Part shown: piece by piece, positions 16,160 through 25,519 of the stretch
Numbering within the stretch: the stretch's first letter is position 1
Layout of the letters: every line of letters begins with the position of its first letter
Assembly: GCF_965230805.1 (NCBI RefSeq)
Contig: NZ_OZ246019.1
Coordinates: forward strand, 2,728,001-2,792,000
Reading direction: 5' to 3'
DNA: 64,000 nt
From: Marinifilum sp965230805
GTDB taxonomy: Bacteria > Bacteroidota > Bacteroidia > Bacteroidales > Marinifilaceae
Program-made: the position numbers and the translations under genes
Notes under the pieces: model-generated
The model's input: only the letters and a program-made list of their open reading frames with translations
What the model was told of the DNA's origin: nothing
Database searches by the model: none

Positions 16160-17992
16160 ATGACTGCAAAATATTCTGAAGACTCAATACGTACGCTTGA
16201 TTGGAAAGAACACATCCGAAAACGTCCTGGTATGTACATCGGGAAATTAGGCGATGGTTCTTCCCATGATGATGGTATTTATATTTTATTAAAAGAAGTA
16301 ATTGATAACTCCATTGACGAATTTGCAATGGGTATTGGTAAATCTATTGAAGTTACCATTACTGATCGTAAAGTTGTTGTTCGTGATTACGGACGTGGAA
16401 TTCCTTTGGGTAAAGTAATCGACGTTACTTCTAAAATGAATACCGGTGCCAAGTACGATTCAAAAGCTTTTAAAAAGTCGGTTGGATTGAATGGTGTAGG
16501 TATTAAGGCTGTAAATGCTTTGTCTGATGATTTTGTGATTGAATCGTTTCGAGAAGGAGAAGTTAAAAAAGCTCAGTTCTCAAGAGGGGTTCTTCTTAAC
16601 GAAGAAGAAATTCAGTCAACAGCGGAAAAGAATGGTGTAAAAATTACCTTTCATCCTGATGAGGAGATGTTTCCGAATTACAGATTTATTTCGGAATACA
16701 TCCAAACTATGCTGAAGAATTACGTGTACCTGAACGCAGGTCTTTCGATATTCTTTAATGGAGAAAAATTCCTTTCCAGAAATGGGTTGTTAGATCTTTT
16801 GACGGAAAATATGAATTCAGAAGGTTTGTACAATATTGTTCATATGAAAGGCGAAGATATTGAAATCGCACTTACTCATGGGCGTCAGTATGGAGAGGAA
16901 TACTATTCTTTTGTGAATGGACAGCATACCACCCAAGGAGGTACACATCTGGCCGCATTTCGCGAGGCTTTGGTAAAAACAGTTCGTGATTTTTATAAAA
17001 AAGATTTCGATACCTCAGATATCCGTACTTCAATTATTGCAGCCATAAGTATTAAGGTGGAAGAGCCGGTTTTCGAATCACAAACCAAAACCAAGCTAGG
17101 GTCAAAAGATATTGGTCCCAATGGTCCTTCAGTCCGTAATTTTATTATGGATTTTGTGACTTCAAATTTTGATAACTATCTGCATAAGAATCCAGAGGTA
17201 GCAGATATTTTACACAAGAAAATTCTCGAAAACGAGAAGGAGCGTAAGGCTATTTCCGGAATTAAGAAAATAGCAAAGGAGAGAGCCAAAAAGGCAAGTC
17301 TTCACAATAGAAAATTGCGGGATTGTAGAGTTCATTTCAATTCTAACCACGAATTAAAATCAGAAACTTCCATTTTTATTACCGAGGGTGATTCGGCAAG
17401 TGGATCGATAACAAAATCAAGAAATGTAAACACGCAGGCTGTGTTTAGCTTGAAGGGAAAGCCATTGAATACATATGGTTTGACCAAGAAGATCGTTTAC
17501 GAAAATGAAGAATTTAATTTGCTGCAAGCAGCCTTAAATATTGAAGATGGTATGGAAGGATTACGTTACAACAACGTAATTATTGCAACAGATGCTGATG
17601 TGGATGGTATGCACATCCGGTTGTTGTTAATCACCTTTTTTCTTCAATTCTTTCCTGATTTAGTAAGGGGAGGACATCTTTACATTTTACAAACCCCTTT
17701 GTTCAGGGTTAGAAACAAGAAAAAAACTTACTACTGTTATTCTGCAGAGGAAAGAGAAAAGGCAATGAAGCGTTTGGGCGCGAAACCTGAAATTACCCGA
17801 TTTAAGGGTTTGGGTGAGATTTCTCCCGACGAATTCAAAAACTTTATTGGAAAAGATATCAGGCTTGACCCTGTTGTAATGAAAAAGGATGATTCTGTTT
17901 CAGGAATGTTGGAATTCTACATGGGAAAAAATACACCGAAAAGGCAGGAATTCATCATCGACAATTTATACGTTGAGAAAGACGAGTTGTAA
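16160..17992 (+). CDS. parE: DNA topoisomerase IV subunit B (GyrB/ParE family)
   Basis: ATPase subunit of the type IIA topoisomerase that decatenates daughter chromosomes. The GHKL ATPase domain has EVIDNSIDEFAMG (about residues 46-58), DYGRGIP and GLNGVGIKAVNAL. The TOPRIM domain shows EGDSASGS and DADVDGMHIRLLL, with PLNTYG between them. The 610 residues agree with ParE rather than the longer GyrB. It is followed at once by parC, so the enzyme's two subunits are co-transcribed. Confidence 0.93.
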   Translation: MTAKYSEDSIRTLDWKEHIRKRPGMYIGKLGDGSSHDDGIYILLKEVIDNSIDEFAMGIGKSIEVTITDRKVVVRDYGRGIPLGKVIDVTSKMNTGAKYDSKAFKKSVGLNGVGIKAVNALSDDFVIESFREGEVKKAQFSRGVLLNEEEIQSTAEKNGVKITFHPDEEMFPNYRFISEYIQTMLKNYVYLNAGLSIFFNGEKFLSRNGLLDLLTENMNSEGLYNIVHMKGEDIEIALTHGRQYGEEYYSFVNGQHTTQGGTHLAAFREALVKTVRDFYKKDFDTSDIRTSIIAAISIKVEEPVFESQTKTKLGSKDIGPNGPSVRNFIMDFVTSNFDNYLHKNPEVADILHKKILENEKERKAISGIKKIAKERAKKASLHNRKLRDCRVHFNSNHELKSETSIFITEGDSASGSITKSRNVNTQAVFSLKGKPLNTYGLTKKIVYENEEFNLLQAALNIEDGMEGLRYNNVIIATDADVDGMHIRLLLITFFLQFFPDLVRGGHLYILQTPLFRVRNKKKTYYCYSAEEREKAMKRLGAKPEITRFKGLGEISPDEFKNFIGKDIRLDPVVMKKDDSVSGMLEFYMGKNTPKRQEFIIDNLYVEKDEL

Positions 17993-18052
17993 TTCTTGCT
18001 TGACCCCAATCAGCAAATCGAAGAACTAAAATCATAAACCCAAAAAATCTCT

Positions 18053-20668
18053 ATGAGTAGCGAAGAGAGTCAAGATATGGAGAACCCGGAGGAGTTGGAA
18101 AATGAGTTGAATGGTAAGTCAGAAGCCATGAGAAATGTTACTTACCTATCAGGTATGTATCAAGATTGGTTTCTTGATTATGCATCATATGTAATCCTTG
18201 AACGTGCAGTACCTTATGTGAACGATGGACTAAAACCTGTTCAGCGAAGGATTTTGCATGCCATGAAACAATTGGATGATGGACGTTACAACAAAGTAGC
18301 AAACATTATTGGTAACACCATGCAGTATCATCCCCATGGCGATGCATCTATTGGTGATGCATTGGTTCAATTGGGACAAAAAGATTTGTTAATCGATACT
18401 CAAGGGAACTGGGGTAATATACTTACAGGTGATTCCTCTGCAGCCCCTCGTTACATAGAGGCTCGTTTATCGAAATTTGCCTTAGAGGTTTTATTTAATC
18501 CGAAAACCACCAATTGGAAACTCTCTTACGATGGTAGAAATAAGGAACCTATTACACTTCCGGTTAAATTTCCATTGTTGTTGGCACAAGGAGTAGAGGG
18601 GATTGCTGTGGGATTGGCTTCTAAGATTTTACCGCATAATTTTAATGAGCTGCTTCAGGCTTGTATCGCTTATTTAAAAGGCAATGAATTTGAGCTTTAT
18701 CCTGATTTTCCGACCGCCGGAATGATAGAGGTGAGTCGTTATAACGATGGTTTAAGAGGAGGAGCAGTAAAAGTTCGTGCGAGAATCGAGAAGCTTGACA
18801 ATAAGACATTAAAAATTTCTGAGATTCCATTTGGTAAAACAACGTCGAGTTTAATTGATTCCATTATCAAGGCCAACGAAAAAGGGAAAATCAAAATCAA
18901 AAAGATCGACGATAATACAGCTGCCAATGTTGAGATTCTAATTCATTTGGCAAATGGTATCTCTTCGGATAAAACCATTGATGCATTGTATGCATTTACT
19001 GATTGTGAAACTTCAATATCACCAAATGCATGTATTATCGAAGATGATACACCAAAATTTATTGGTGTATCGGAAATTCTGAAACGATCGGCAGACAATA
19101 CAGTTGCGCTCTTAAAACTTGAGCTGGAAATTCGCAAGCGTGAATTGGAAGAGGCTTGGCATTACGCCTCTCTAGAAAGAATTTTCATAGAGAATAGAAT
19201 ATATCGTGATATTGAGGAATGTGAAACTTGGGAATCGGTTCTGGAGACTATTGACAAGGGATTAAAACCTCACACAAAACATTTAATGCGAGCGGTTACC
19301 CAGGATGACATCATTCGCTTAACAGAGATCAAAATCAAGAGAATCTCCAAGTTTGATATCGACAAGGCGAAAGATTTTATTCAGTCTATCGAAGATGAGA
19401 TTGAAGAGATTAAGGTTCATATTGCCAATATCATTCCTTTCACAATTCGTTATTTCCAGGCAGTAAAGAAGAAATACGGAAAAGGAAAAGAGAGAAAAAC
19501 AGAGATCAGAAACTTCGAGAATATTGTTGCAACTAAGGTTGTTGTGGCAAATCAAAAATTGTATATCAATCTTGAAGATGGTTTCATGGGAACCAGCTTA
19601 AAGAAAGATGAGTATGTTTGCGATTGCTCTGATATAGATGATATTATTGTTATTCGAAAAGATGGAACTTATTTTGTAACCAAGGTTACAGAAAAATCAT
19701 TCATTGGAAAGAATATATTGCACTTAGCTGTTTTCCGTAAAAACGACAAAAGAACCATTTATAATGTCGCTTATCGCGATGGACGAGGTGGTATTTGCTA
19801 TGTGAAGCGTTTTTCAGTTACCAGTATTACAAGGGATAAGGAGTACGATCTAACAAAAGGAACAGCTGGGTCCAGAATATTATACTTTACTGCCAATCCA
19901 AATGGCGAGGCAGAGGTGATTCGTGTAGTTTTAAAACCAAAACCAAGGTTAAAGAAATTAAACTTTGAGTTTGATTTTGCTGACTTAGCGGTAAAGGGTC
20001 GTGCATCTAGGGGAAATATACTTTCTAGAAACGATGTGCATAAAATTACCTTAAAACACGAAGGAATTTCAACTCTTGGCGGCCGTAAGATATGGTTCGA
20101 TCCGGATGTGCTCCGTTTGAATACCGATCAACGTGGCGATTTCCTTGGAGAATTTCTGGGTGATGACAGAATACTTGTCATAAGCAGACCCGCATCTTTT
20201 CATTTTACCAGTTTTGATTTGAGCAATCATTACGCAGATAACATCAGTATTATTGAAAAATTTGAGGCAGAAAAAGTGTGGTCAGCAGTATTCTACGATG
20301 CCGATCAGGAATATTGGTATTTGAAACGCTTTACCATGGAAGGAAATGGTAAGCCAATTGGTTTTGTTGGAGATAATCCTGATAATAAATTGCTGATTCT
20401 TACTGATGAAAAATACCCTAGGTTCGAAATTTCGTTTGGAGGCAAAAACGTAGACAGACCAAATGAAATTATAGAAGGAGAAGAGTTTATTGGAGTTAAA
20501 TCTTATAAGGCAAGAGGCAAAAGAATAAGTATTTATGAAATTGACTCTATCAAAGAGATTGAACCATTACCACGCGAAGATGAAAGCACAGAAGAAGAGA
20601 TTGATACGCTTGAGATAAACGAATCCGAGGACAAGGAGAGTGATGATCAAATAGAATTAAAGTTGTAA
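18053..20668 (+). CDS. parC: DNA topoisomerase IV subunit A (GyrA/ParC family)
   Basis: DNA cleavage and rejoining subunit. The catalytic tyrosine is Y134 in APRYIEARL. The breakage domain before it has GLKPVQRRILHAM and YHPHGDASIGDALV, and a coiled-coil segment lies around residues 440-470. The C-terminal half holds beta-propeller-like repeats and a very acidic tail from about residue 845. The 871 residues are long for ParC but normal for the Bacteroidota form. It is linked to parE with a 60-base gap. Confidence 0.93.
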   Translation: MSSEESQDMENPEELENELNGKSEAMRNVTYLSGMYQDWFLDYASYVILERAVPYVNDGLKPVQRRILHAMKQLDDGRYNKVANIIGNTMQYHPHGDASIGDALVQLGQKDLLIDTQGNWGNILTGDSSAAPRYIEARLSKFALEVLFNPKTTNWKLSYDGRNKEPITLPVKFPLLLAQGVEGIAVGLASKILPHNFNELLQACIAYLKGNEFELYPDFPTAGMIEVSRYNDGLRGGAVKVRARIEKLDNKTLKISEIPFGKTTSSLIDSIIKANEKGKIKIKKIDDNTAANVEILIHLANGISSDKTIDALYAFTDCETSISPNACIIEDDTPKFIGVSEILKRSADNTVALLKLELEIRKRELEEAWHYASLERIFIENRIYRDIEECETWESVLETIDKGLKPHTKHLMRAVTQDDIIRLTEIKIKRISKFDIDKAKDFIQSIEDEIEEIKVHIANIIPFTIRYFQAVKKKYGKGKERKTEIRNFENIVATKVVVANQKLYINLEDGFMGTSLKKDEYVCDCSDIDDIIVIRKDGTYFVTKVTEKSFIGKNILHLAVFRKNDKRTIYNVAYRDGRGGICYVKRFSVTSITRDKEYDLTKGTAGSRILYFTANPNGEAEVIRVVLKPKPRLKKLNFEFDFADLAVKGRASRGNILSRNDVHKITLKHEGISTLGGRKIWFDPDVLRLNTDQRGDFLGEFLGDDRILVISRPASFHFTSFDLSNHYADNISIIEKFEAEKVWSAVFYDADQEYWYLKRFTMEGNGKPIGFVGDNPDNKLLILTDEKYPRFEISFGGKNVDRPNEIIEGEEFIGVKSYKARGKRISIYEIDSIKEIEPLPREDESTEEEIDTLEINESEDKESDDQIELKL

Positions 20669-20672
20669 TCAT

Positions 20673-20699
20673 GAGGGTGTCGAAGGCACCTCTTTTTTC
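20673..20699 (+). terminator. Terminator or attenuator between parC and aroK
   Basis: GAGGGTG/CACCTC stem with a one-base bulge and a short loop, followed by TTTTTT. It ends only 9 bases before the aroK ATG, so read-through or partial termination is likely. Confidence 0.55.
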
Positions 20700-20707
20700 T
20701 TAGAAGG

Positions 20708-21229
20708 ATGCGATTATTTATAATAGGATATATGGGATGTGGAAAATCCAGATGGGGTAAAATGATTGCCAGTCATTATGGACTTCATTTTATTGATTTG
20801 GATAGGCATATTGAGGAAAGAGAAGGAATGACTATCCCAGAGATATTTGCAGAATTTAAAGAAGAAGGATTCAGAGAAAAGGAATGTGCAGCCTTGCAAT
20901 CAATCTCGAATTATGAGGATGTAATTGTAGCTACAGGAGGTGGTGCACCTTGCTTTAAAAACAATATGCAGATAATGAATAAACTAGGAGAAACACTTTA
21001 TATTGAAGGGACTCCCGAATTATTAAGAGAACGGATTGCCAGCTCAAAAACAGAAAGACCACTGGTCAAAAATCTGTCACATGAAGAACTTCTAGTGTAT
21101 ATTCAAAATCATCTCGAATCAAGAAAAGCATTTTATGAGCAGGCTAAGCATAAAATCATTTCCGGAGATCTAAAATTGGACGATTTTATTCTGCTGTTAG
21201 ATGCAGTGATAGACTCTTCAAATTGCTAA
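20708..21229 (+). CDS. aroK: Shikimate kinase
   Basis: Phosphorylates shikimate in the chorismate pathway. The 173 residues have the P-loop GYMGCGKS (7-14), the shikimate-binding DLDRHIEE near residue 31, FREKECAAL, and the ATGGGAP motif near residue 77; TERPL is the lid arginine region. It may share the parEC transcript. The 400 bases after it contain only a 10-bp stem (21245-21254 with 21280-21289) that has no T-run. Confidence 0.95.
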   Translation: MRLFIIGYMGCGKSRWGKMIASHYGLHFIDLDRHIEEREGMTIPEIFAEFKEEGFREKECAALQSISNYEDVIVATGGGAPCFKNNMQIMNKLGETLYIEGTPELLRERIASSKTERPLVKNLSHEELLVYIQNHLESRKAFYEQAKHKIISGDLKLDDFILLLDAVIDSSNC

Positions 21230-21589
21230 GTTTGAATTCACCTAAGCCGTGGATTTATTTTATTTAGAATTTAGAGGTTATCCAAGGCTAACAATAGAAT
21301 CATTCCGATATTTTTTAAGGAAGAATAAACTCAAAAGGACGAAAAAATGAGACTTTTCTCATTTAATACTGCTATAATCCTTTATTGCATTACTATGCCT
21401 AACAAATTAAACATTAGTCCTTCACTTGCCTGCCAAAATGATTCAGATTCGATTAGCAAGCCATCCATATTAAATATTAGGGCTTTAATCCTACGGCAAT
21501 TTTAATCTTTTTTTAACTTTACAGATCTTATCAAATTGTTAATAATTGTTAAATCGCCTTGTGCTTCCTTATATAGGAGTCGATTTTTT

Positions 21590-21597
21590 TAAATTTG
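21590..21597 (+). promoter_or_regulatory. -7 promoter motif of gldA
   Basis: TAAATTTG fits TAnnTTTG and lies 29 bases before the ATG at 21627. It lies inside the longer reading frame that begins at 21546, which argues for the later start. Confidence 0.4.
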
Positions 21598-21626
21598 TTA
21601 GATATCAATTAATAAAATTATCTGGT

Positions 21627-22556
21627 ATGGATATAGTCGTTGAGCACTTAACTAAAAGATATGGACCTCAAAAAGCTGTTGATAACGTATCATTTCGGGT
21701 AAAAGCAGGCGAGGTGTTAGGTTTTTTAGGTCCAAATGGTGCCGGAAAAACAACAACAATGAAGGCTATTGCTTGTTATATCAATCCTGATGAAGGAGAT
21801 ATAAAAGTTGGAGGTTATTCGATAAAAGAGCATCCTGAAATAATTAAAACAAATATTGGTTATTTGCCTGAAAATAATCCTCTTTATCAGGATATGAATA
21901 TCATTGATTTTCTTGAATTTATCGCTAAAATTCATGGAATTCCCAAGTATATCATTCCTGAAAGAATATTGGATATGGTTAGAATCTGTGGACTTGAAGG
22001 CGAGAAACATAAATTGATTAGTGAATTATCTAAAGGATACCAACAAAGAGTTGGTTTGGCACAAACACTTATTCATGATCCTGAAATTTTAATATTGGAC
22101 GAACCTACTACAGGTTTAGATCCAAATCAAATTGTTGAGATTAGAGAATTGATCAAGAGAATCGGGAAGGAGAAGACAGTTATTTTAAGTTCTCATATTT
22201 TAGCGGAGGTGGAGGCTACTTGCGATCGAATTTTAATTATTAATAATGGACGAATTGTTGTTGATGGTACAGCTGAAGATTTACGAAAACAAGCTGCTGG
22301 AAATGAGATTCTAAGACTTGGAATCCAAGGGGGAGATATTAATGATATATTTGACCATTTAATCGGTCTCGAAACCGTTGAAACTGTAGACTTTCTGGAT
22401 GTTGGTAAACAGTTGTTCGAGGTACAATCTAAAGAAGAAGAAAGCTCAGTAAAATCCATTTTCGATCTTTGTGTGCAAAACAATTATTATATTTCAGAAC
22501 TAACACCTACTGAAAAAAAATTAGAAGATATTTTTCGTCAACTAACTCTTCATTAA
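21627..22556 (+). CDS. gldA: Gliding-type ABC transporter ATPase GldA
   Basis: ATP-binding subunit of the GldA-GldF-GldG exporter needed for gliding in some Bacteroidota. From the ATG at 21627 the protein has 309 residues: Walker A GPNGAGKTT, signature LSKGYQQR, Walker B ILILDEPTTGLDP and the switch histidine in SSHILAE. An alternative TTG start at 21546 would add 27 unconserved residues upstream of the canonical MDIVVEHLTKRYG opening. gldF follows after 7 bases. Confidence 0.88.
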   Translation: MDIVVEHLTKRYGPQKAVDNVSFRVKAGEVLGFLGPNGAGKTTTMKAIACYINPDEGDIKVGGYSIKEHPEIIKTNIGYLPENNPLYQDMNIIDFLEFIAKIHGIPKYIIPERILDMVRICGLEGEKHKLISELSKGYQQRVGLAQTLIHDPEILILDEPTTGLDPNQIVEIRELIKRIGKEKTVILSSHILAEVEATCDRILIINNGRIVVDGTAEDLRKQAAGNEILRLGIQGGDINDIFDHLIGLETVETVDFLDVGKQLFEVQSKEEESSVKSIFDLCVQNNYYISELTPTEKKLEDIFRQLTLH

Positions 22557-22563
22557 TAGAAAT

Positions 22564-23289
22564 ATGAAGCAAATTTTACACATCGCAAATCGTGAATTAA
22601 ATACATTTTTCGATTCCTTAACAGCTTATGTACTAATTATTATTTTTCTTGGCTTTAGTGGATTCTTCACATGGATTTATGGTGCAGATGTATTCTTTCT
22701 TGGTCAAGCCAGTTTAAGCACTTTCTTTACAGTTGCATATTGGAGTTTGTTTATTTTTATACCTGCATTAACCATGAGATCCATAGCAGGTGAATTGAAA
22801 GCTGGTACCTTAGAACTCCTACTTACCAAACCAGTAAGTGATTGGCAGTTAATATTGGGTAAGTTTCTGTCAACTTTCTTTCTAATTGGGATTGCACTTA
22901 CACCTACTTTGTTTTATTATTTTACTTTATGGGCAATAGGTCCGGTAGACCATTCTGCAATTGTACTTGGTTATGTTGGTTTATTATTAATGAGTATGGT
23001 GTATATTAGCATTGGATTACTTACCAGCTGTTTGTTTTCAAATCCAATTGTTGCATCACTCACAGCGATATCTATTGGGATTTTTTTCCATATTATATTT
23101 GATGTTTTGGCAGCAAATTTCGTTGGCTTTGCTGGTACTTTGTTTAGCTTTTTAAGTCTGTCTACACATTTTGAATCAATTACTCGCGGTGTGGTCGACA
23201 CTAAGGATTTGATTTATTTTTTTTCTATTGCTTTCTTTTGCTTGTACTCATCAAAGATGATTCTGGCAAACAGAAATCTACAAGTTTAA
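22564..23289 (+). CDS. gldF: Gliding-type ABC transporter permease GldF
   Basis: Membrane subunit of the GldAFG exporter (ABC-2 family). The 241 residues have six predicted helices. The N-terminal IANRELNTFFDSLTAYVL is the hallmark of GldF, followed by the PALTMRSIAGELKAGTLELLLTKP cytoplasmic loop that couples to the ATPase. It is packed between gldA and gldG. Confidence 0.87.
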   Translation: MKQILHIANRELNTFFDSLTAYVLIIIFLGFSGFFTWIYGADVFFLGQASLSTFFTVAYWSLFIFIPALTMRSIAGELKAGTLELLLTKPVSDWQLILGKFLSTFFLIGIALTPTLFYYFTLWAIGPVDHSAIVLGYVGLLLMSMVYISIGLLTSCLFSNPIVASLTAISIGIFFHIIFDVLAANFVGFAGTLFSFLSLSTHFESITRGVVDTKDLIYFFSIAFFCLYSSKMILANRNLQV

Positions 23290-23305
23290 TTGATAGATAC
23301 ATTGT

Positions 23306-24820
23306 ATGATTAAAAAGAAGAAAGTTGTATACAGTATTTTAGTAGTAGCAGGCATTTTGGTCGTGCTAAACTCATTGTCTTCTGTGTTTTTTCTAAGAGC
23401 TGATTTTACGGAGGATAAAAGATATACTCTGGATCGATCAACTAAGCGCATCCTAAGCGAGGTTAACGAACCCATAATTATTACTTTATACATTTCAGAT
23501 GATTTGCCTCCTGATGTTAACAGGACGGTTCAGGATTTTAAAAACCTTCTGACTGAGTACAATCATTACAGCAAGAGGAAGATCTCATTCGAATATGTAA
23601 ATCCTAATAAAAATGAAGAATTAGAACAAGAAGCAATAGAAGCAGGCATAAATCCTGTTCCGTTAGAGATTAGGGAAAAAGATCAATTGAAAGTGCAACG
23701 TGTTTTTTTAGGTGTTGTTATTCAGGTGGGTGATGAGTTTGAGCCCATTCCATTAATTAAGCCTGGAATTGCAATGGAATACGCTCTTTCGACGCTTATT
23801 AAAAGGCTAACTATTAGAGATAAACCTCAAATTGGGTACATAATGGGGCATGGTGAACCTGAGTTCGCCACCATTGAACAAGTATTGGATGAACTTACTA
23901 TTTTATATGATGTTAAGCCGGTCTACCTATTGTCCGAACCGGATTTACAAAAGTATAAATGTCTAATGCTAATAGGACCAACAGGTACTATTTCTCCATC
24001 GCAATTGGGTAGTTTAGATAACTATTTGGAAAAGGGAGGTTCTTTAATGATTGCTATGGAGCGGGTGAGGGGTATGCTTAATGAAGGAATTGGTGTATCT
24101 GTAAATACGGGTTTAGAAAAATGGCTCGAACAAAAAGGTTTGTATGTTGAAGATTCCTTTATTGTTGATAAAAAGTGTGGTACTGTTACCGTTCATCAGC
24201 AAGGTTTTTTCTCATTCCCTCAGCAGATAAATTTTCCATTTTTGCCCGTAATTTCCAAATTTACAAATCACATAATTACTGATGGAATTGAAACCCTTAT
24301 ATTGCAATTTGCTAGTCCAATAAAATATGTAGGAGATACAGTAATGAACTACCAACCTTTGGCTTATACCTCAAAAATATCTGGAAAATTAAAGGCTCCA
24401 ATTAGTTTTAACATTGGTCGGCAATGGAGAGCTCAAGACTTTTTGTATCCTGATTTAACGGTGGCTGCTGCTCTGTCCGGTCCCATGGGCGGAACAGCTA
24501 AAGCTAAGATTTGCTTGATTGGAGATGGAAATTTCATAGTTAATGGATTTGGAGCCAATAAGATATCAATTCAACAAGATAATATAAACCTTTTTGCAAA
24601 TGCAATCGACTGGCTTTCCGATGATTCTGGATTAATGAGTTTAAGAACAAAAGGAGTTTCTTCACGACCTTTACGAGAAATTACAGAAGGAAAGGTATTC
24701 TTGATTAAATACTTTAACTTCTTGGTGCCAGTATTTCTATTGATAACTTATGGAGCTATTAGATTCAGACGAAGGAGCATTAAAAGAAGTAAACGAATGC
24801 GGCCAGGATTTATAAAGTAG
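23306..24820 (+). CDS. gldG: Gliding-type ABC transporter auxiliary protein GldG
   Basis: Third component of the GldAFG exporter. The 504 residues contain one N-terminal helix (about 9-31), a large extracytoplasmic DUF4350/IFT52-like domain with ISDDLPPDVNRTVQDFKNLL and GYIMGHGEPEF, and a C-terminal helix before a basic tail (FRRRSIKRSK). Presence of all three genes does not prove gliding: gldAFG also occur in non-gliding relatives, and the core gld/spr motor genes are not in this window. Confidence 0.85.
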   Translation: MIKKKKVVYSILVVAGILVVLNSLSSVFFLRADFTEDKRYTLDRSTKRILSEVNEPIIITLYISDDLPPDVNRTVQDFKNLLTEYNHYSKRKISFEYVNPNKNEELEQEAIEAGINPVPLEIREKDQLKVQRVFLGVVIQVGDEFEPIPLIKPGIAMEYALSTLIKRLTIRDKPQIGYIMGHGEPEFATIEQVLDELTILYDVKPVYLLSEPDLQKYKCLMLIGPTGTISPSQLGSLDNYLEKGGSLMIAMERVRGMLNEGIGVSVNTGLEKWLEQKGLYVEDSFIVDKKCGTVTVHQQGFFSFPQQINFPFLPVISKFTNHIITDGIETLILQFASPIKYVGDTVMNYQPLAYTSKISGKLKAPISFNIGRQWRAQDFLYPDLTVAAALSGPMGGTAKAKICLIGDGNFIVNGFGANKISIQQDNINLFANAIDWLSDDSGLMSLRTKGVSSRPLREITEGKVFLIKYFNFLVPVFLLITYGAIRFRRRSIKRSKRMRPGFIK

Positions 24821-24836
24821 TAAAGATTTGTTCCCG

Positions 24837-24871
24837 GCTTCCGGCAAACCGGGGAAGGTTTTACCGGAAGC
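24837..24871 (+). terminator. Possible hairpin after gldG
   Basis: 8-bp perfect stem GCTTCCGG/CCGGAAGC a few bases beyond the gldG stop. No T-run follows, so termination is uncertain. Confidence 0.35.
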
Positions 24872-25070
24872 TAATTAGCATATCAATGAATTGGGAAACA
24901 AATAAAAACACAGGTTTTTATTTTCCGAAGGCAATTTAATTATACTAAAATGAGTAATCAAAAAAAATCTACCCATATCTTACACAAAGAGAATTCTAAA
25001 TGGTGTAAGTTGCAGATTATTAATTTGATCTGCTACCGTAAGCTTGTGTAATTTGGAGTCTATCTAAATA

Positions 25071-25336
25071 ACGTAAGTTCGACGTAAAATTCTATCCACA
25101 GAAAGTTATATTTGCGATAGATTTGCATTAAAAATTTGGAAAGAATAGCGTGCTATTTTGAGGAATTTTTAATTTGAAGATGTCGTAAAGAGAACTTTCC
25201 ATTATGTGTTTGCCTGCTTTCGGCATAAATTTCCTCAAATCTTCTTGAAATATCCCGATATTCCTTTGAAAATTTGAGAAAATTTCTACTCAAAATCAGA
25301 TCAAACTGTGAACGAATTTTACGTCGAACTCGCGTT
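25071..25336 (-). repeat. MITE-like element, copy C (full length)
   Basis: 266 bp, inverted relative to copy A. It starts AACGTAAGTTCGACGTAAAA and ends GTCGAACTCGCGTT. It is flanked by the direct repeat AAAT (25067-25070 and 25337-25340). It lies in the 700-base gap between gldG and mltD, which otherwise holds only two hairpins. Confidence 0.8.
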
Positions 25337-25468
25337 AAATAGTGTAGATTCGATCTAAATTTTTATTTACAGATGTTGCAAAGAAAATTTTCCAGTAAGG
25401 CTGTAACTCATTTTGAATGATATTTATTTTAGGGCAATACTGGTGCTAAAATAAACATCATAAAAGCA

Positions 25469-25494
25469 CAAAAAAAGCGAAGATTACTCTCCGC
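25469..25494 (-). terminator. Terminator of the parAB-mltD operon
   Basis: On the minus strand: GCGGAGA, loop GTAA, TCTTCGC (one G-T pair), then TTTTTTT. It is 26 bases after the mltD stop. Confidence 0.8.
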
Positions 25495-25519
25495 CCGTCT
25501 AGGATCTATTTTATATAAA

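Noticed and set aside
21546..21626. Upstream start for gldA adding 27 residues
   Set aside because: The added residues are unlike other GldA proteins and overlap the probable promoter motif.
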